This document shows, one piece after another, positions 26,783-35,120 of a stretch of DNA of 64,000 nucleotides (position 1 is its first letter; each line of letters opens with the position of its first letter). The position numbers and the translations under genes are program-made. This DNA comes from Acinetobacter lactucae (GTDB lineage Bacteria; Pseudomonadota; Gammaproteobacteria; Pseudomonadales; Moraxellaceae), in contig NZ_LRPE01000012.1 in NCBI RefSeq assembly GCF_001605885.1, positions 122,573 through 186,572 of the forward strand, given 5' to 3'. The notes under the pieces are model-generated. The model made no database searches. It was not told where the DNA came from and saw only the letters and a program-made list of their open reading frames with translations.

Positions 26783-27783
26783 AGGCTTTGCTCCGACACA
26801 CAGAGTTCTGCAATTTGTTCATAGTCAAAAGCAGCATGACTTTGTCGTATAAACACAGGCAAATCTGCCATGAGCTGAGCAAATGTCGCATCTTCACAAA
26901 AAGGACGAGCGCCTAAGGCTTTCCCTACTCGCTCAATAATGCTCAGACAGCATTGTTCTGTTTGGGCTCGTAATATCCGTATTTCCCGCTCATGGCTTAG
27001 CGTTGGTTCATGGTCAATCAATTCAGCAACATATTGAAAATATTGTTTGGTGATTTCTAATTGCTGAGCGACCTCGCCTAAATATAATTTTTTATATGGG
27101 TTAGGATTTGCCTGACAGCTTTCTTGCAAATAACCAGCTAGACGCACGGCGGCACCATACCAACAAGCCGCAACACCTGCTGCACCATGCCAAAAACCTG
27201 GGCGTTTCAAATAACTGTTTGGCTCACCAACCGATTGAACAGGCGTATTTTTAAAAGTTACTTGCGCGGTCTGTGTTGCATGCATGCCTACCGCCTGCCA
27301 GTGGTTTAAATCGGTCGTAATAGATGGATGGCTTAAGTCGGCAATACAAAGCTGCGCCTGCCCTTGCTGATCTTTATAACTCATTAAAGCTTTTTGGATA
27401 AACTCAGCACCAGAGCACCAAGGTTTTATGCCATTACAAAGTTGGTTAGTGACTTGCAAAGGCGCTGGTCCGCCATCGGCTGCCCAAACCGCCCAACTCT
27501 TGTTATCTATTTCTTGTTGATAGCCCAATTCATTTAAAATACTTAAGGCATCGCAATGAGATTCAAAAAGCTTAGCTAGACTTAAATCAACCCCAGCAAT
27601 CTGCCCAAAAAGTTGCCAGCGTTGATAGGTATGACCCGAAGCTGGATGGGGTAAATTTTTCGCTACATTGATCAATTGATAGAGCAAACTAACTCGCAGC
27701 TTGTTTTTAACTTCAGCTGGGGCAGCTTCAAATTCACTTAAGATACTCAATATCGTCATGTTTATAGGTATTTTGATATTCAT
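26770..27783 (-). CDS. acyl-CoA dehydrogenase-like protein
   Basis: A 337-residue protein with the layout of acyl-CoA dehydrogenases: helical N-terminal part, a middle beta domain (WAVWAADGGPAPLQVTNQL, WCSGAEFIQKALM) and a C-terminal helical bundle (ERVGKALGARPFCEDATFAQL). It is somewhat shorter than true enzymes (about 380), and I cannot see the usual catalytic Glu with confidence. Two ATG starts are possible (27783 or 27759), neither with a good ribosome binding site. It is the first gene of the deacetylase-methyltransferase-glycosyltransferase cluster. Confidence 0.75.
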   Translation of the reverse strand: MNIKIPINMTILSILSEFEAAPAEVKNKLRVSLLYQLINVAKNLPHPASGHTYQRWQLFGQIAGVDLSLAKLFESHCDALSILNELGYQQEIDNKSWAVWAADGGPAPLQVTNQLCNGIKPWCSGAEFIQKALMSYKDQQGQAQLCIADLSHPSITTDLNHWQAVGMHATQTAQVTFKNTPVQSVGEPNSYLKRPGFWHGAAGVAACWYGAAVRLAGYLQESCQANPNPYKKLYLGEVAQQLEITKQYFQYVAELIDHEPTLSHEREIRILRAQTEQCCLSIIERVGKALGARPFCEDATFAQLMADLPVFIRQSHAAFDYEQIAELCVSEQSLWEL

Positions 27784-28032
27784 TACGATTAATTATTTAA
27801 AAGTATTGAATTAACACTATCTGAACACATCTGTTTAATTAAACACGTAAATTGTAATAAAAAGATAAATATTATTAGATTTATATCTAATTATTTCATT
27901 GTTATTCAAATGCACCTATTAAGTGAACTTATAATCCGATCATGTAAGGTTTATTAAAAACTCAACATTTTGCCCATTATTTAAAGTAATTTAGTTTCTA
28001 CCGTTTTTCTATTTCCAAAGAAGAGGTCTAAA

Positions 28033-28266
28033 ATGAATACTTTAAATATTAATGATATTAAAAAACATGCCGACGTTATTGCTTCATGTGGCACAAAAGT
28101 AGGGACTGTCGATCATCTTGAAGGTGAAAATCAATTAAAGCTAACTCGAGATGAAAACGATCAACATCACCTTATCCCAACGGCATGGATTGGGGAAGTG
28201 AAAGAAAACCAAGTCATTCTGAATAAAAATTCAGAAGAAGTTAAAGATCAGTGGCAAGCGATCTAA
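28033..28266 (+). CDS. DUF2171 domain protein
   Basis: A 77-residue protein that is entirely a PRC-barrel-like DUF2171 domain: VIASCGTKVGTVDHLEGENQ, LKLTRDENDQHHLIPTAWI. Such small proteins are common in Acinetobacter and often stress-linked, but no function is established. A good AAGAGGT ribosome binding site precedes the ATG, and a terminator follows about 110 bases later. Confidence 0.85.
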   Translation: MNTLNINDIKKHADVIASCGTKVGTVDHLEGENQLKLTRDENDQHHLIPTAWIGEVKENQVILNKNSEEVKDQWQAI

Positions 28267-28375
28267 GCTTCAAGCACGGCGAGTTATTCACCGTGGACAT
28301 TTATAATTAAAATATTTCACTATATAAATATAAATGAGTAGGCTTAAATTATTTCAAGCCTAAATTATAAAAATG

Positions 28376-28406
28376 AAGGCTCCTTTTAACTAAGGAGCCT
28401 TTTTTA
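28376..28406 (+). terminator. terminator after the DUF2171 gene
   Basis: AAGGCTCCTT and AAGGAGCCTT form a 10-bp stem with a short loop, followed by a run of T. Confidence 0.88.
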
Positions 28407-28545
28407 TTGCATAAGCCCCAAAATCACCAAGTTAGGTTGCTTTTTATCTGAACAAACCATTCAAAGAATATTTTTGTCCCTTAAGCACATGGTGATTAAG
28501 TTGACTGAATGCTAAAAATGACCCATTCGCATTAAATGAACAATT

Positions 28546-29499
28546 ATGAATAGGGTGACGGATATGCTCACAGGGAATCATCAGCTTAAAGCCAGAAAAG
28601 TACATTTTGATTTTGCAGAGTCATCCGTCTGCTGGATGCCGAATGATCCGCTATGCTCACATGTCGCTAATGGCATCAACATGCTCCTGCCGGCTGGTGA
28701 ATTTTGGTTTTGCCGAGTCTTTAATAAAACCCTGCCCTTGATTACCGATGAAACATTAAAACAAGAAGTCATCGGATTTGTCCGCCAAGAAGCTGCGCAT
28801 GCACGTGCCCATGAAAAAGCACAAGATTTCTTACGCGAAAATGGTTACGACATTCAAGAAACACTTAACCGTGCCCATTTTGTTTTTAACATTTTATTAG
28901 GTGACAAACCTTTAGGCATACCATTTTTAAAAGGCGAAAAGCTTGATGAATATTGGTTACTTTTCCGAGTAGGCGTGATTGCTGCAATCGAGCACTTTAC
29001 CGGAACCATTGGTCAGTGGACACTCGATAGTAAGTCTTGGGACAAAGCCGACCCTGCTATGGCAGATTTATTCCGCTGGCATTTGGCTGAAGAAGTTGAA
29101 CATCGCTGTGTTGCTTACGATTTATTTGAGCATCTCTTAACAAACAAATTTGGTTTTTATGTGTCGCGCCAAGTGATTATGGCGGCGGTTTTTCCACTGT
29201 TTATTTACTTCCTTGCTGACTTTGCCCGTAGTCTAGGTAAGCAGGATTTAGAGCACGAAGATATTCAAAAACTAATGCGCCGCGGCTACTTCAAAATTAT
29301 TCGTGAATTTGAGAAAACTGCGACTCGCTCAGACAACTTACCGACCATTAAATATTTATGGAAAGCGACGTTAAGATGGGTTTCTCCAAAATTTAACCCG
29401 CTTCATGAGGGAGACACCGAGCAAGCTTTAGCTTATATGGCTCGATCACCTGCGGTTCAATATTTTGAAGGAATGGCACAAACTGCAAAACCTGTGTAA
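28546..29499 (+). CDS. metal-dependent hydrolase, PF10118 type (second copy)
   Basis: A 317-residue paralogue of the protein at 21753-22694, with the same likely ligand motifs FVRQEAAHARAHEKA and WHLAEEVEHRCVAYDLFEH and the same C-terminus HEGDTEQALAYMARSPAV. ATG at 28546 or 28564 can start it. It is convergent with a TetR regulator gene that lies 65 bases beyond its stop. Function undetermined. Confidence 0.86.
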   Translation: MNRVTDMLTGNHQLKARKVHFDFAESSVCWMPNDPLCSHVANGINMLLPAGEFWFCRVFNKTLPLITDETLKQEVIGFVRQEAAHARAHEKAQDFLRENGYDIQETLNRAHFVFNILLGDKPLGIPFLKGEKLDEYWLLFRVGVIAAIEHFTGTIGQWTLDSKSWDKADPAMADLFRWHLAEEVEHRCVAYDLFEHLLTNKFGFYVSRQVIMAAVFPLFIYFLADFARSLGKQDLEHEDIQKLMRRGYFKIIREFEKTATRSDNLPTIKYLWKATLRWVSPKFNPLHEGDTEQALAYMARSPAVQYFEGMAQTAKPV

Positions 29500-29528
29500 T
29501 GAAGCTAGACGCTTATTTTAATGCTAAG

Positions 29529-29555
29529 AAAAGCCTCTTTTTAGAGGCTTTTTTC
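29529..29555. terminator. bidirectional terminator between hydrolase and tetR-type gene
   Basis: AAGCCTCT (29531-29538) pairs with AGAGGCTT (29543-29550). Six T follow on the plus strand, and the A-run before the stem acts for the minus strand. Confidence 0.85.
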
Positions 29556-29564
29556 GTTTATGGG

Positions 29565-30125
29565 CTACTTAGACCGACACAGATTAAAAAGAAATAATCG
29601 AACAAGCGCACTTTCATCGATGTTATTTTTTTCAAAAAGCCGAAACATCGCCCCGTCAATCATACATAAAAACATGTAAGCGTCTTCAATCGAAGCCGTA
29701 GTTTTGACGGTTAAAAGCAGTTTATAAATTTCATTGATGAGCCAAGTTCGGTACTCGATTGTAACGCCATAGGCCTTGGGATAGACCCTTTTAATTTCAA
29801 ACATTGCCTTAAATGGTAAATGATATGGCCCTTCTAAACTCGCATGTAAAAAGTAAATTTGCTTAAGCTTATCGAGCACCATCAGTTCATTATAGGAATA
29901 GAGAATTGAAAGCACTTTGTCTTTTAGCGTGTCTTTTTGGAAAGTGATACACCTCTCGATCAGCCGTTCTTTGGAGTGAAAGACATTATAAAAAGTGGCT
30001 TTGGAAACTTTGGCTTCACTAATAATTCGATCGACACCGACCTTATGAAAGCCATACTGATTAAATAAGTCTTTTGCTGTGTGAAGCACTTTCAATGCTG
30101 TAAAGGAAGATTGTAAATTTGGCAT
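29565..30125 (-). CDS. TetR/AcrR family regulator
   Basis: A 186-residue regulator with the TetR helix-turn-helix near the N-terminus (NQYGFHKVGVDRIISEAKVS, then KATFYNVFHSKERLIERCI). The C-terminal ligand domain is all helical and shows no diagnostic motif. It is convergent with the PF10118 hydrolase at 28546 and is the obvious candidate to control it, but no operator is seen. Confidence 0.88.
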   Translation of the reverse strand: MPNLQSSFTALKVLHTAKDLFNQYGFHKVGVDRIISEAKVSKATFYNVFHSKERLIERCITFQKDTLKDKVLSILYSYNELMVLDKLKQIYFLHASLEGPYHLPFKAMFEIKRVYPKAYGVTIEYRTWLINEIYKLLLTVKTTASIEDAYMFLCMIDGAMFRLFEKNNIDESALVRLFLFNLCRSK

Positions 30126-30454
30126 AGATATACCGCTTAAAATAATTTTTTGTTGTATATAAAAGAGATAGAAATGCCGTCACTCTTAAAATGAGTGCTA
30201 AAAACAGGCATGCAAAAGCCGCACAAAATGGCGTGCTCACCTATCTCAAGTTTTATAGTTGCTATGATTTAGTTGTAACGATTCTTAAGGCGTAGAAAAC
30301 CTAGAGTCGATTAAACCGTTTTAAAGACTGTTCAAGCGGTATGAATAGAGAGACTTTGGCAAAGGCCAATAAAGAAGAAATAGTACGCATGAGCGGACTC
30401 CTTTGGCTATAAAGAAGCTTCACTACATTACTGTCAAATAATGGTGGTGAAACG
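30126..30454. other. non-coding stretch before the duplicated RNA-like element
   Basis: No convincing gene. It contains the upstream region of the TetR-type gene (to about 30180). The longer open frame on the minus strand at 30301-30594 has no ribosome binding site and overlaps the structured element, so it is not taken as a gene. Confidence 0.5.
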
Positions 30455-30640
30455 AGAGAAGGTTGACAGACTGATAGCCAAAAGATCAGCACACCCGAAG
30501 GTGTCCCCCTCCCGTTCCACCGCAGAGGGGGCACGCAGGGATGCCCACAAAAAAGAAAAACTTTTTCGTGTGCGTTGGCTATCCGACCTGTCAAAGTCGG
30601 CTGGCAATGTGGCCAGCAGGCAAAGGATAATCGGAGGGGT
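30455..30640 (+). ncRNA. structured non-coding element, C4-antisense-like (candidate)
   Basis: The region folds well: CTGAT with ATCAG, ACACCC-GAAG-GTGT, and a strong stem GTCCCCCTC with GAGGGGGCAC around CCGTTCCACCGCA, then further hairpins to 30640. The unpaired CCCGTTCCACC loop and overall plan remind me of the C4 antisense RNAs known from P1-like phages and reported in Acinetobacter, but I cannot confirm this by alignment. The strand is inferred from the loop. A shortened copy follows at 30762-30876. Confidence 0.4.
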
Positions 30641-30761
30641 TTAGAGTGTCAATGTGATATTGGATAGAAAATAATTGAATAAATATTATTTTTCATTGGA
30701 TTAGAATATTTTATTACTATATTAGAAATTCATTATTTAGTAAAAATAATAATAGAACAAA

Positions 30762-30876
30762 AGAGGGTTAGCAGACTGATTTACCCAAAAATCAGCACAT
30801 CCGAAGATGTCCCCCTCCCGTTCCACCGCAGAGAATAATAAGAGAAATTTTAAGTGTCAATGTAATATTAGGTGAA
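30762..30876 (+). repeat. shortened second copy of the structured element
   Basis: 30762-30833 repeats 30455-30527 with scattered changes, including an identical stretch over the CCCGTTCCACCGCAGAG segment. The right arm of the main stem and all sequence corresponding to 30528-30640 are missing, after which the copies match again (AGTGTCAATGT at 30645 and 30853). It is a tandem duplicate with an internal deletion, so it probably no longer folds like the first copy. Confidence 0.75.
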
Positions 30877-30993
30877 TTCTTAAAGTTTATTATCTAGTTT
30901 AATTGGCGAATTATATGAAGTAATACACCGATAAAATGGATAATTAAATCCATCTTATCGGCTTGCTAGAATCGGTTTTTAAAACCTTATTTT

Positions 30994-31332
30994 TTATTGT
31001 TTAATATATTTTGGAAACTCTTTTAAAACCTTATGACAAAAGTGGCCTTTTGTATCTTCCTTCTTACGTACTTCAAATTCTTTCATACCAAATTTCATGA
31101 CTTCTCTGCCGTATTTTTCGCCGAGATCATGTTTAGTGCATTTTGCAGCAGCCTCCTTTAACTCTTCCGAATAATAGTGATAATTACAATCAAGTTGAGC
31201 ACGGCTTAAAAAACCATGTAGCTCTACTGCTTTCTCACACTGTGTTTGCTCTAGAAGATTTCTAGACTCTTGAGCAGCATAAATTGATGTTGCTACGAAT
31301 AAATTGAAAATTGTTACTAAAAGATTACGCAT
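30994..31332 (-). CDS. small exported Cys-containing protein of unknown function
   Basis: A 112-residue protein with a signal peptide (MRNLLVTIFNLFVATSIYA, cleavage near residue 19). The mature part of about 93 residues is helical and charged, with four cysteines (QTQCEKA, QLDCNYHYY, AAKCTKHD, GHFCHKV) that can form two disulphides in the periplasm. I do not recognise a family. The two flanking intergenic gaps (30877-30993 and 31333-31607) show no further gene. Confidence 0.65.
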   Translation of the reverse strand: MRNLLVTIFNLFVATSIYAAQESRNLLEQTQCEKAVELHGFLSRAQLDCNYHYYSEELKEAAAKCTKHDLGEKYGREVMKFGMKEFEVRKKEDTKGHFCHKVLKEFPKYIKQ

Positions 31333-31607
31333 TATTTCCCCGAAAAAGTTATTAAAAGTATTAGTGATAATATTGCGGGCGTATTAAATAATAATTATTT
31401 ATAAGTGTCTATTAATAATAAAGAAAATGGCATAACCCTCTTCTCTTTTGAATACTTAATCACCTTAATAAAATTGGGTGATTAATTTTTATCAAATAAA
31501 TGATATTAAATTTGTTTTATAGCGATCTTTAATATAATTCAAGAAAAGGGTTCGAGTGATATTTAATTCATTTCTAATCTACTAAAACCCTTACTCATTT
31601 CAGCGCT

Positions 31608-32375
31608 TTAAAACCCTAATTTCTTAAAGACAAAATAACCCACATGGCTTTCAAAGCTACCGTCATTTTGAATTTTGAAATATTTCTTCACAAGGTCAGA
31701 TGAACCTTCCTGTAAATAGCGTAAAGTTTTGATTTGATCTTCAGGGGTTTTCATACGCTGAACCCAACTATCAAAGTCTAACGCAAGCGTTTGTTTATCT
31801 AAGCCTACCAAGTCAAAGCCCGCATCTTCAATGAAATAGACCCACTCTTTCACACTATAGTTTCGTACATGACTTGGATCTCGAATAGTTTCGATAGTCT
31901 GTAAAAACGTATCTAATATGGGCGAGCTAGAGCTAATAATGTCTACGAAAATGACAATGCCATCTGGCTTAAGTACGCGGTTTACTTCCTTCATGGCAGT
32001 CGGAACATGCTGCCAGTGATGCGCTGAATATCGGCTAATAACCACATCAAACTGCTGATCGCTAAAAGGCATATCTTCAGCAATGCCCTGCTGCACAAAG
32101 ATGTTTTTTAGTTTGCGTTGACTGGCAGCCTTAGACACGGTATCTAACATTTCATGAGATAAATCGTATGCAAAAACAAGGTCAGCATGTGGAGCAACAT
32201 TGTAGGAGACATGACCACCACCACAGCCTAAATCAAGAACCACAGCCTTTTCAATTTTCTGAACTTCATTAATAAATTTATTAAATTCAATTCCTTGAGA
32301 GTGAGCTTGGCTGTTTAAATAATCGATAGATTTATTTTGGTATTGTTTTTGATTTATATCGTGCTGGGTGATCAT
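31608..32375 (-). CDS. class I SAM-dependent methyltransferase, UbiE-like
   Basis: A 255-residue methyltransferase of the Methyltransf_11/25 type. Motif I VLDLGCGGGHVSYNVA, post-I AYDLSHEML, motif II-like QQFDVVISRYSAHHW and motif III REVNRVLKPDGIVIFVDI are present. Length and motifs resemble UbiE/YcgJ-type enzymes acting on small molecules; the substrate is not known. It is divergent from the Lrp-type regulator gene across a 270-base gap containing a long perfect inverted repeat. Confidence 0.88.
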   Translation of the reverse strand: MITQHDINQKQYQNKSIDYLNSQAHSQGIEFNKFINEVQKIEKAVVLDLGCGGGHVSYNVAPHADLVFAYDLSHEMLDTVSKAASQRKLKNIFVQQGIAEDMPFSDQQFDVVISRYSAHHWQHVPTAMKEVNRVLKPDGIVIFVDIISSSSPILDTFLQTIETIRDPSHVRNYSVKEWVYFIEDAGFDLVGLDKQTLALDFDSWVQRMKTPEDQIKTLRYLQEGSSDLVKKYFKIQNDGSFESHVGYFVFKKLGF

Positions 32376-32534
32376 AACCTTGCTCCTATATGCAATGAAA
32401 TTAACATAAAGGAAAAGTTAGATAAAAAATAATGATTAGTTTTTCTTCAATTAATAAATAAAAGTTATTATTTAATTTGTTTTCATACGTTATACCAGTT
32501 CATGAAAATACTTTTAATAATTTATAACAAATCC

Positions 32535-32580
32535 GCAAAGAGCACTGTTTAGTCACCCTTACTGAAACAGTGCTCTTTGC
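32535..32580. repeat. 16-bp perfect inverted repeat
   Basis: GCAAAGAGCACTGTTT (32535-32550) is exactly complementary to AAACAGTGCTCTTTGC (32565-32580), with a 14-base loop. There is no T-run on either side, so it is not an ordinary terminator. It lies between the divergent methyltransferase and Lrp-type genes. Confidence 0.85.
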
Positions 32581-32645
32581 TCCATCTCAACCTCTATCCA
32601 GAAAGGTTTGATGCATAGAAATAGTGTATGTACCTTTGACTCAAA

Positions 32646-33224
32646 ATGTTTCCTGTATTTTTTAATATTTTTAAATGTTCGCAGCATAAAAATAAAGTAT
32701 ATTTAGATTTATCAGAAGATTCTTCTTTGGTTTATATTTTGAACAGAACAGAATACACACTAGATCGTATAGATCGGAAAATTTTATCTGCATTACGTGG
32801 AAATGGCCGTTTAACCGTTGCCCAATTGGCCGAAGAAGTAGGTCTCTCATCTTCTCCATGCTGGACACGACTGAAACGTCTAGAAACTTTAAAAATTATT
32901 GAAGGCTATACAGTAAACGTAAACCAAAAAGCGATTGGTATTCACGAAGTCTTTTTCATTGAAATTACTTTAGAGCGCCACGATGACGAAATGCTAGAAA
33001 ATTTCAGTGAAGCATTAGCAGATATACCTGAAGTTGTTGAGGCGCATCTTGTTACAGGTGACTACGATTATCTGGTTAAAGTAGCAGTCAAAGATGCTGA
33101 CCATTACGAAAGATTTTTAAGGAAGAAACTTTACTCGATTAAAGGAATACGCCACACCCGTTCGACCTTTGCCCTACGCCCTCTCAAATCTGCCAATACA
33201 GCCGATTTAATGCTAATTGAATAG
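32646..33224 (+). CDS. Lrp/AsnC family transcriptional regulator
   Basis: A regulator with the Lrp helix-turn-helix (LDRIDRKILSALRGNGRL, VAQLAEEVGLSSSPCWTRLK) and the C-terminal RAM ligand domain (ALADIPEVVEAHLVTGDYDY, LVKVAVKDADHYERFL). From the ATG at 32646 it has 192 residues, about 30 more than usual, and the extra N-terminal segment is not Lrp-like; a TTG at 32739 would give a normal 161-residue protein. Neither start has a strong ribosome binding site. The genes it controls are unknown; the small ORF and the P5C reductase-like gene follow. Confidence 0.88.
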   Translation: MFPVFFNIFKCSQHKNKVYLDLSEDSSLVYILNRTEYTLDRIDRKILSALRGNGRLTVAQLAEEVGLSSSPCWTRLKRLETLKIIEGYTVNVNQKAIGIHEVFFIEITLERHDDEMLENFSEALADIPEVVEAHLVTGDYDYLVKVAVKDADHYERFLRKKLYSIKGIRHTRSTFALRPLKSANTADLMLIE

Positions 33225-33402
33225 AAGAGTTAAACACTTACATATAAGTGTTTAATTTATTGATTTTAAAATCTTTATTAAGGGAAAACCAAGAAAATAT
33301 AACAGATTAAAGTTCTGTTATATTTTTTTTAAAAAATTCTGTATCTATGATTACAGCCTCCTCTTCTTCAAAATGTAATTAATCTGAATTGGAGGCATCG
33401 CC

Positions 33403-33519
33403 ATGAACATTTTGAAGAAAAAAAATAAAGCCAGTTTTGTATTCTTTATTATTACCCTCTACTCTTTTATTGGGTTTGGCTTAGGTTTCATTATTTGGGA
33501 ATACTTTTTAAAGGCTTAG
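33403..33519 (+). CDS. 38-residue single-helix membrane peptide
   Basis: An ATG at 33403 is preceded by a strong GGAGG at proper spacing. The product starts MNILKKKNKAS and continues with one hydrophobic helix (about residues 12-34, FVFFIITLYSFIGFGLGFII) that ends in WEYFLKA. The positive N-terminus and single helix predict an inner-membrane peptide with the N-terminus in the cytoplasm. It is 15 bases from the stop of the convergent P5C reductase-like gene. No family is recognised. The strong ribosome binding site supports translation. Confidence 0.65.
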   Translation: MNILKKKNKASFVFFIITLYSFIGFGLGFIIWEYFLKA

Positions 33520-33534
33520 TTTGCTAAACAAGAG

Positions 33535-34344
33535 TCAGCTAACCTCAGAAATAATTTCTGAAGTAATTTCTTTACTACGATGATATGCGGCCTTCATTGC
33601 TAAACGTATATCATCAGATACATTTCCTAGTTCAAACATTCTGAGTGCTGATTCGGTAATTCCGTTAGCCAATGTCACCTTTCCACACAAATCCGCTGGC
33701 GGAACATTACTTTTACGAATCATTTCAACTGCACCACTAGCCGCTTGGAGTGCTAAATCTAGAGCAAATTGTTTATCGAGCCCTAAAGAAACCCCTGTTT
33801 TTATCATACTGTCTAAAATATAGAAAAAGTAAGCTGGTCCCGAACCAGAAAGCGCAATAATTGCATCGGTTTGAGTTTCCGATGGTGCCCAAAAAGTCTG
33901 TCCCGTTGCAGAGTACAGCGTTTCAATTACGTCTTTATCGAGTTGGTCCATTTGCTCGGAAGCAATAAGTACATGCGTACCCGTATGCGTAAGTACAGGT
34001 GGATTTGAAATCACACGAACAATTTTTTTCGACCCCGTCAAACTGGATAAGCTTGCAATATCAACCCCAGCCATCATGGAAACTATAATTTTACTTGCCA
34101 ACCATTTTTTTAGCGGTACAAGTGTTTCTTTTAACTGTTTAGGTTCTAGTAGCAAAACCACAATTTCAGCTTTTTTTAATCCATTTTCCCTTTGCTTTAA
34201 GGCATTTGTATCATTAATTTTCTTCTCTTCAATCAAGTGTATTTTTTCTTTTTTAAATCCTTTTAAAACCAGTCCTCCTATCAAAGCTAAAGCTAAATTA
34301 CTACTGCCAATAAAACAAATATTAGGTTGTACTGCACTTAACAT
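33535..34344 (-). CDS. pyrroline-5-carboxylate reductase-like protein (diverged)
   Basis: A 269-residue protein of the ProC family: N-terminal Rossmann segment ICFIGSSNLALALIGGLV, then VRVISNPPV, and the C-terminal LSGSGPAYFFYILDSM and AASGAVEMI helices. Several hallmark positions differ from true ProC: the nucleotide loop has SSN instead of the usual GxGNM, RVMPNTP is replaced by RVISNPP, and the signature region near TSPGGTT reads TLANGIT. It may be a paralogue with altered substrate, and the housekeeping proC should be elsewhere. It is convergent with the 38-residue peptide gene. Confidence 0.8.
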   Translation of the reverse strand: MLSAVQPNICFIGSSNLALALIGGLVLKGFKKEKIHLIEEKKINDTNALKQRENGLKKAEIVVLLLEPKQLKETLVPLKKWLASKIIVSMMAGVDIASLSSLTGSKKIVRVISNPPVLTHTGTHVLIASEQMDQLDKDVIETLYSATGQTFWAPSETQTDAIIALSGSGPAYFFYILDSMIKTGVSLGLDKQFALDLALQAASGAVEMIRKSNVPPADLCGKVTLANGITESALRMFELGNVSDDIRLAMKAAYHRSKEITSEIISEVS

Positions 34345-34675
34345 TTAAAATGTTTTCCTTTCTTAAGAGAGGCTTATAACAATAAATATTATCTATACTT
34401 TAATTATGGATATTAAATTAATAATGATGGCCTGAATAAAGAACCCATTTTAATAAATATATTATTAAAATGGGTTTTGTTTTATTTGCGCAATAAATAA
34501 AACAACTTTAGCTTAAGCCTAATGTAGTAGCTTCGATAGTAAATACCACATAATAATTGTTTAATGTATGTAAGTATTGATACAGTATTGTAAAAACTTC
34601 TTATATAAGATTAAGAGAACATAATAATAGTTCAATTAAGCGTATAAACAAGGCTGAACCTAATAGTTAAGGTAT
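34345..34675. other. non-coding stretch with one hairpin
   Basis: Between the P5C reductase-like gene and the 79-residue ORF there is no further gene. Apart from the hairpin at 34442-34484 it is featureless AT-rich DNA. Confidence 0.5.
34442..34484 (+). terminator. orphan terminator-like hairpin
   Basis: AACCCATTTTAATA and its complement TTATTAAAATGGGTT enclose a short loop and are followed by TTTGTTTTATTT on the plus strand. No plus-strand gene precedes it directly, so it either ends readthrough or a small RNA that I cannot define. Confidence 0.6.
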
Positions 34676-34915
34676 TCAAATACTTTCTTTTTTATTTTCT
34701 AAAATTCTCTCTGCTTTTCTTATAGCTTGTTGTAAATCAATATCTTCGCAAACCCAAAAAGTAAAAATCTGTCCAAACAAGTGAAAGTGCTGCTTAACGT
34801 AACGGGAACTATTGTCTGAGTAATGCTCTTCAATCTTAAAAAAATCATTATGATTTTCTATTTTTTGACCGTCAAAAATACCGCCAATACAAATATCCAT
34901 TTTAATACCATACAC
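34676..34915 (-). CDS. hypothetical protein, 79 residues
   Basis: A small soluble protein with no recognised domain (MDICIGGIFDGQKIENHNDF, QAIRKAERILENKKESI at the end). An ATG at codon 6 (34900) is a possible start. It has no clear neighbours in an operon; the nearest minus-strand gene upstream is the cold-shock gene. Support is only the intact frame with natural-looking composition. Confidence 0.5.
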   Translation of the reverse strand: MYGIKMDICIGGIFDGQKIENHNDFFKIEEHYSDNSSRYVKQHFHLFGQIFTFWVCEDIDLQQAIRKAERILENKKESI

Positions 34916-35011
34916 CTAGTAAATTATATTTTAACATAAAATTTAGAAGCACTTTTAAGAGAGTATTTTTATAATTTTTTTATTTTAAATCTAAGTTTGA
35001 TTAAAACTTAT

Positions 35012-35045
35012 AAAAAGCCCACAAAAAGTGAAGTGGGCTTTTTTA
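35012..35045. terminator. bidirectional terminator behind the cold-shock gene
   Basis: AAAAAGCCCAC and GTGGGCTTTTT pair around AAAAAGTGAA. T-runs exist on both strands; it lies 75 bases behind the stop at 35121. Confidence 0.85.
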
Positions 35046-35120
35046 AACTCTACTAAAACGCTTTAGACTTAAACATATTTTATTTAAATAATATATTTAA
35101 ATCAATTAGACGCTCTATTT

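Noticed and set aside
30301..30594. 97-codon open frame on the minus strand
   Set aside because: No ribosome binding site, odd composition, and it is antisense to the structured RNA-like element whose GC-rich stems explain the lack of stops.
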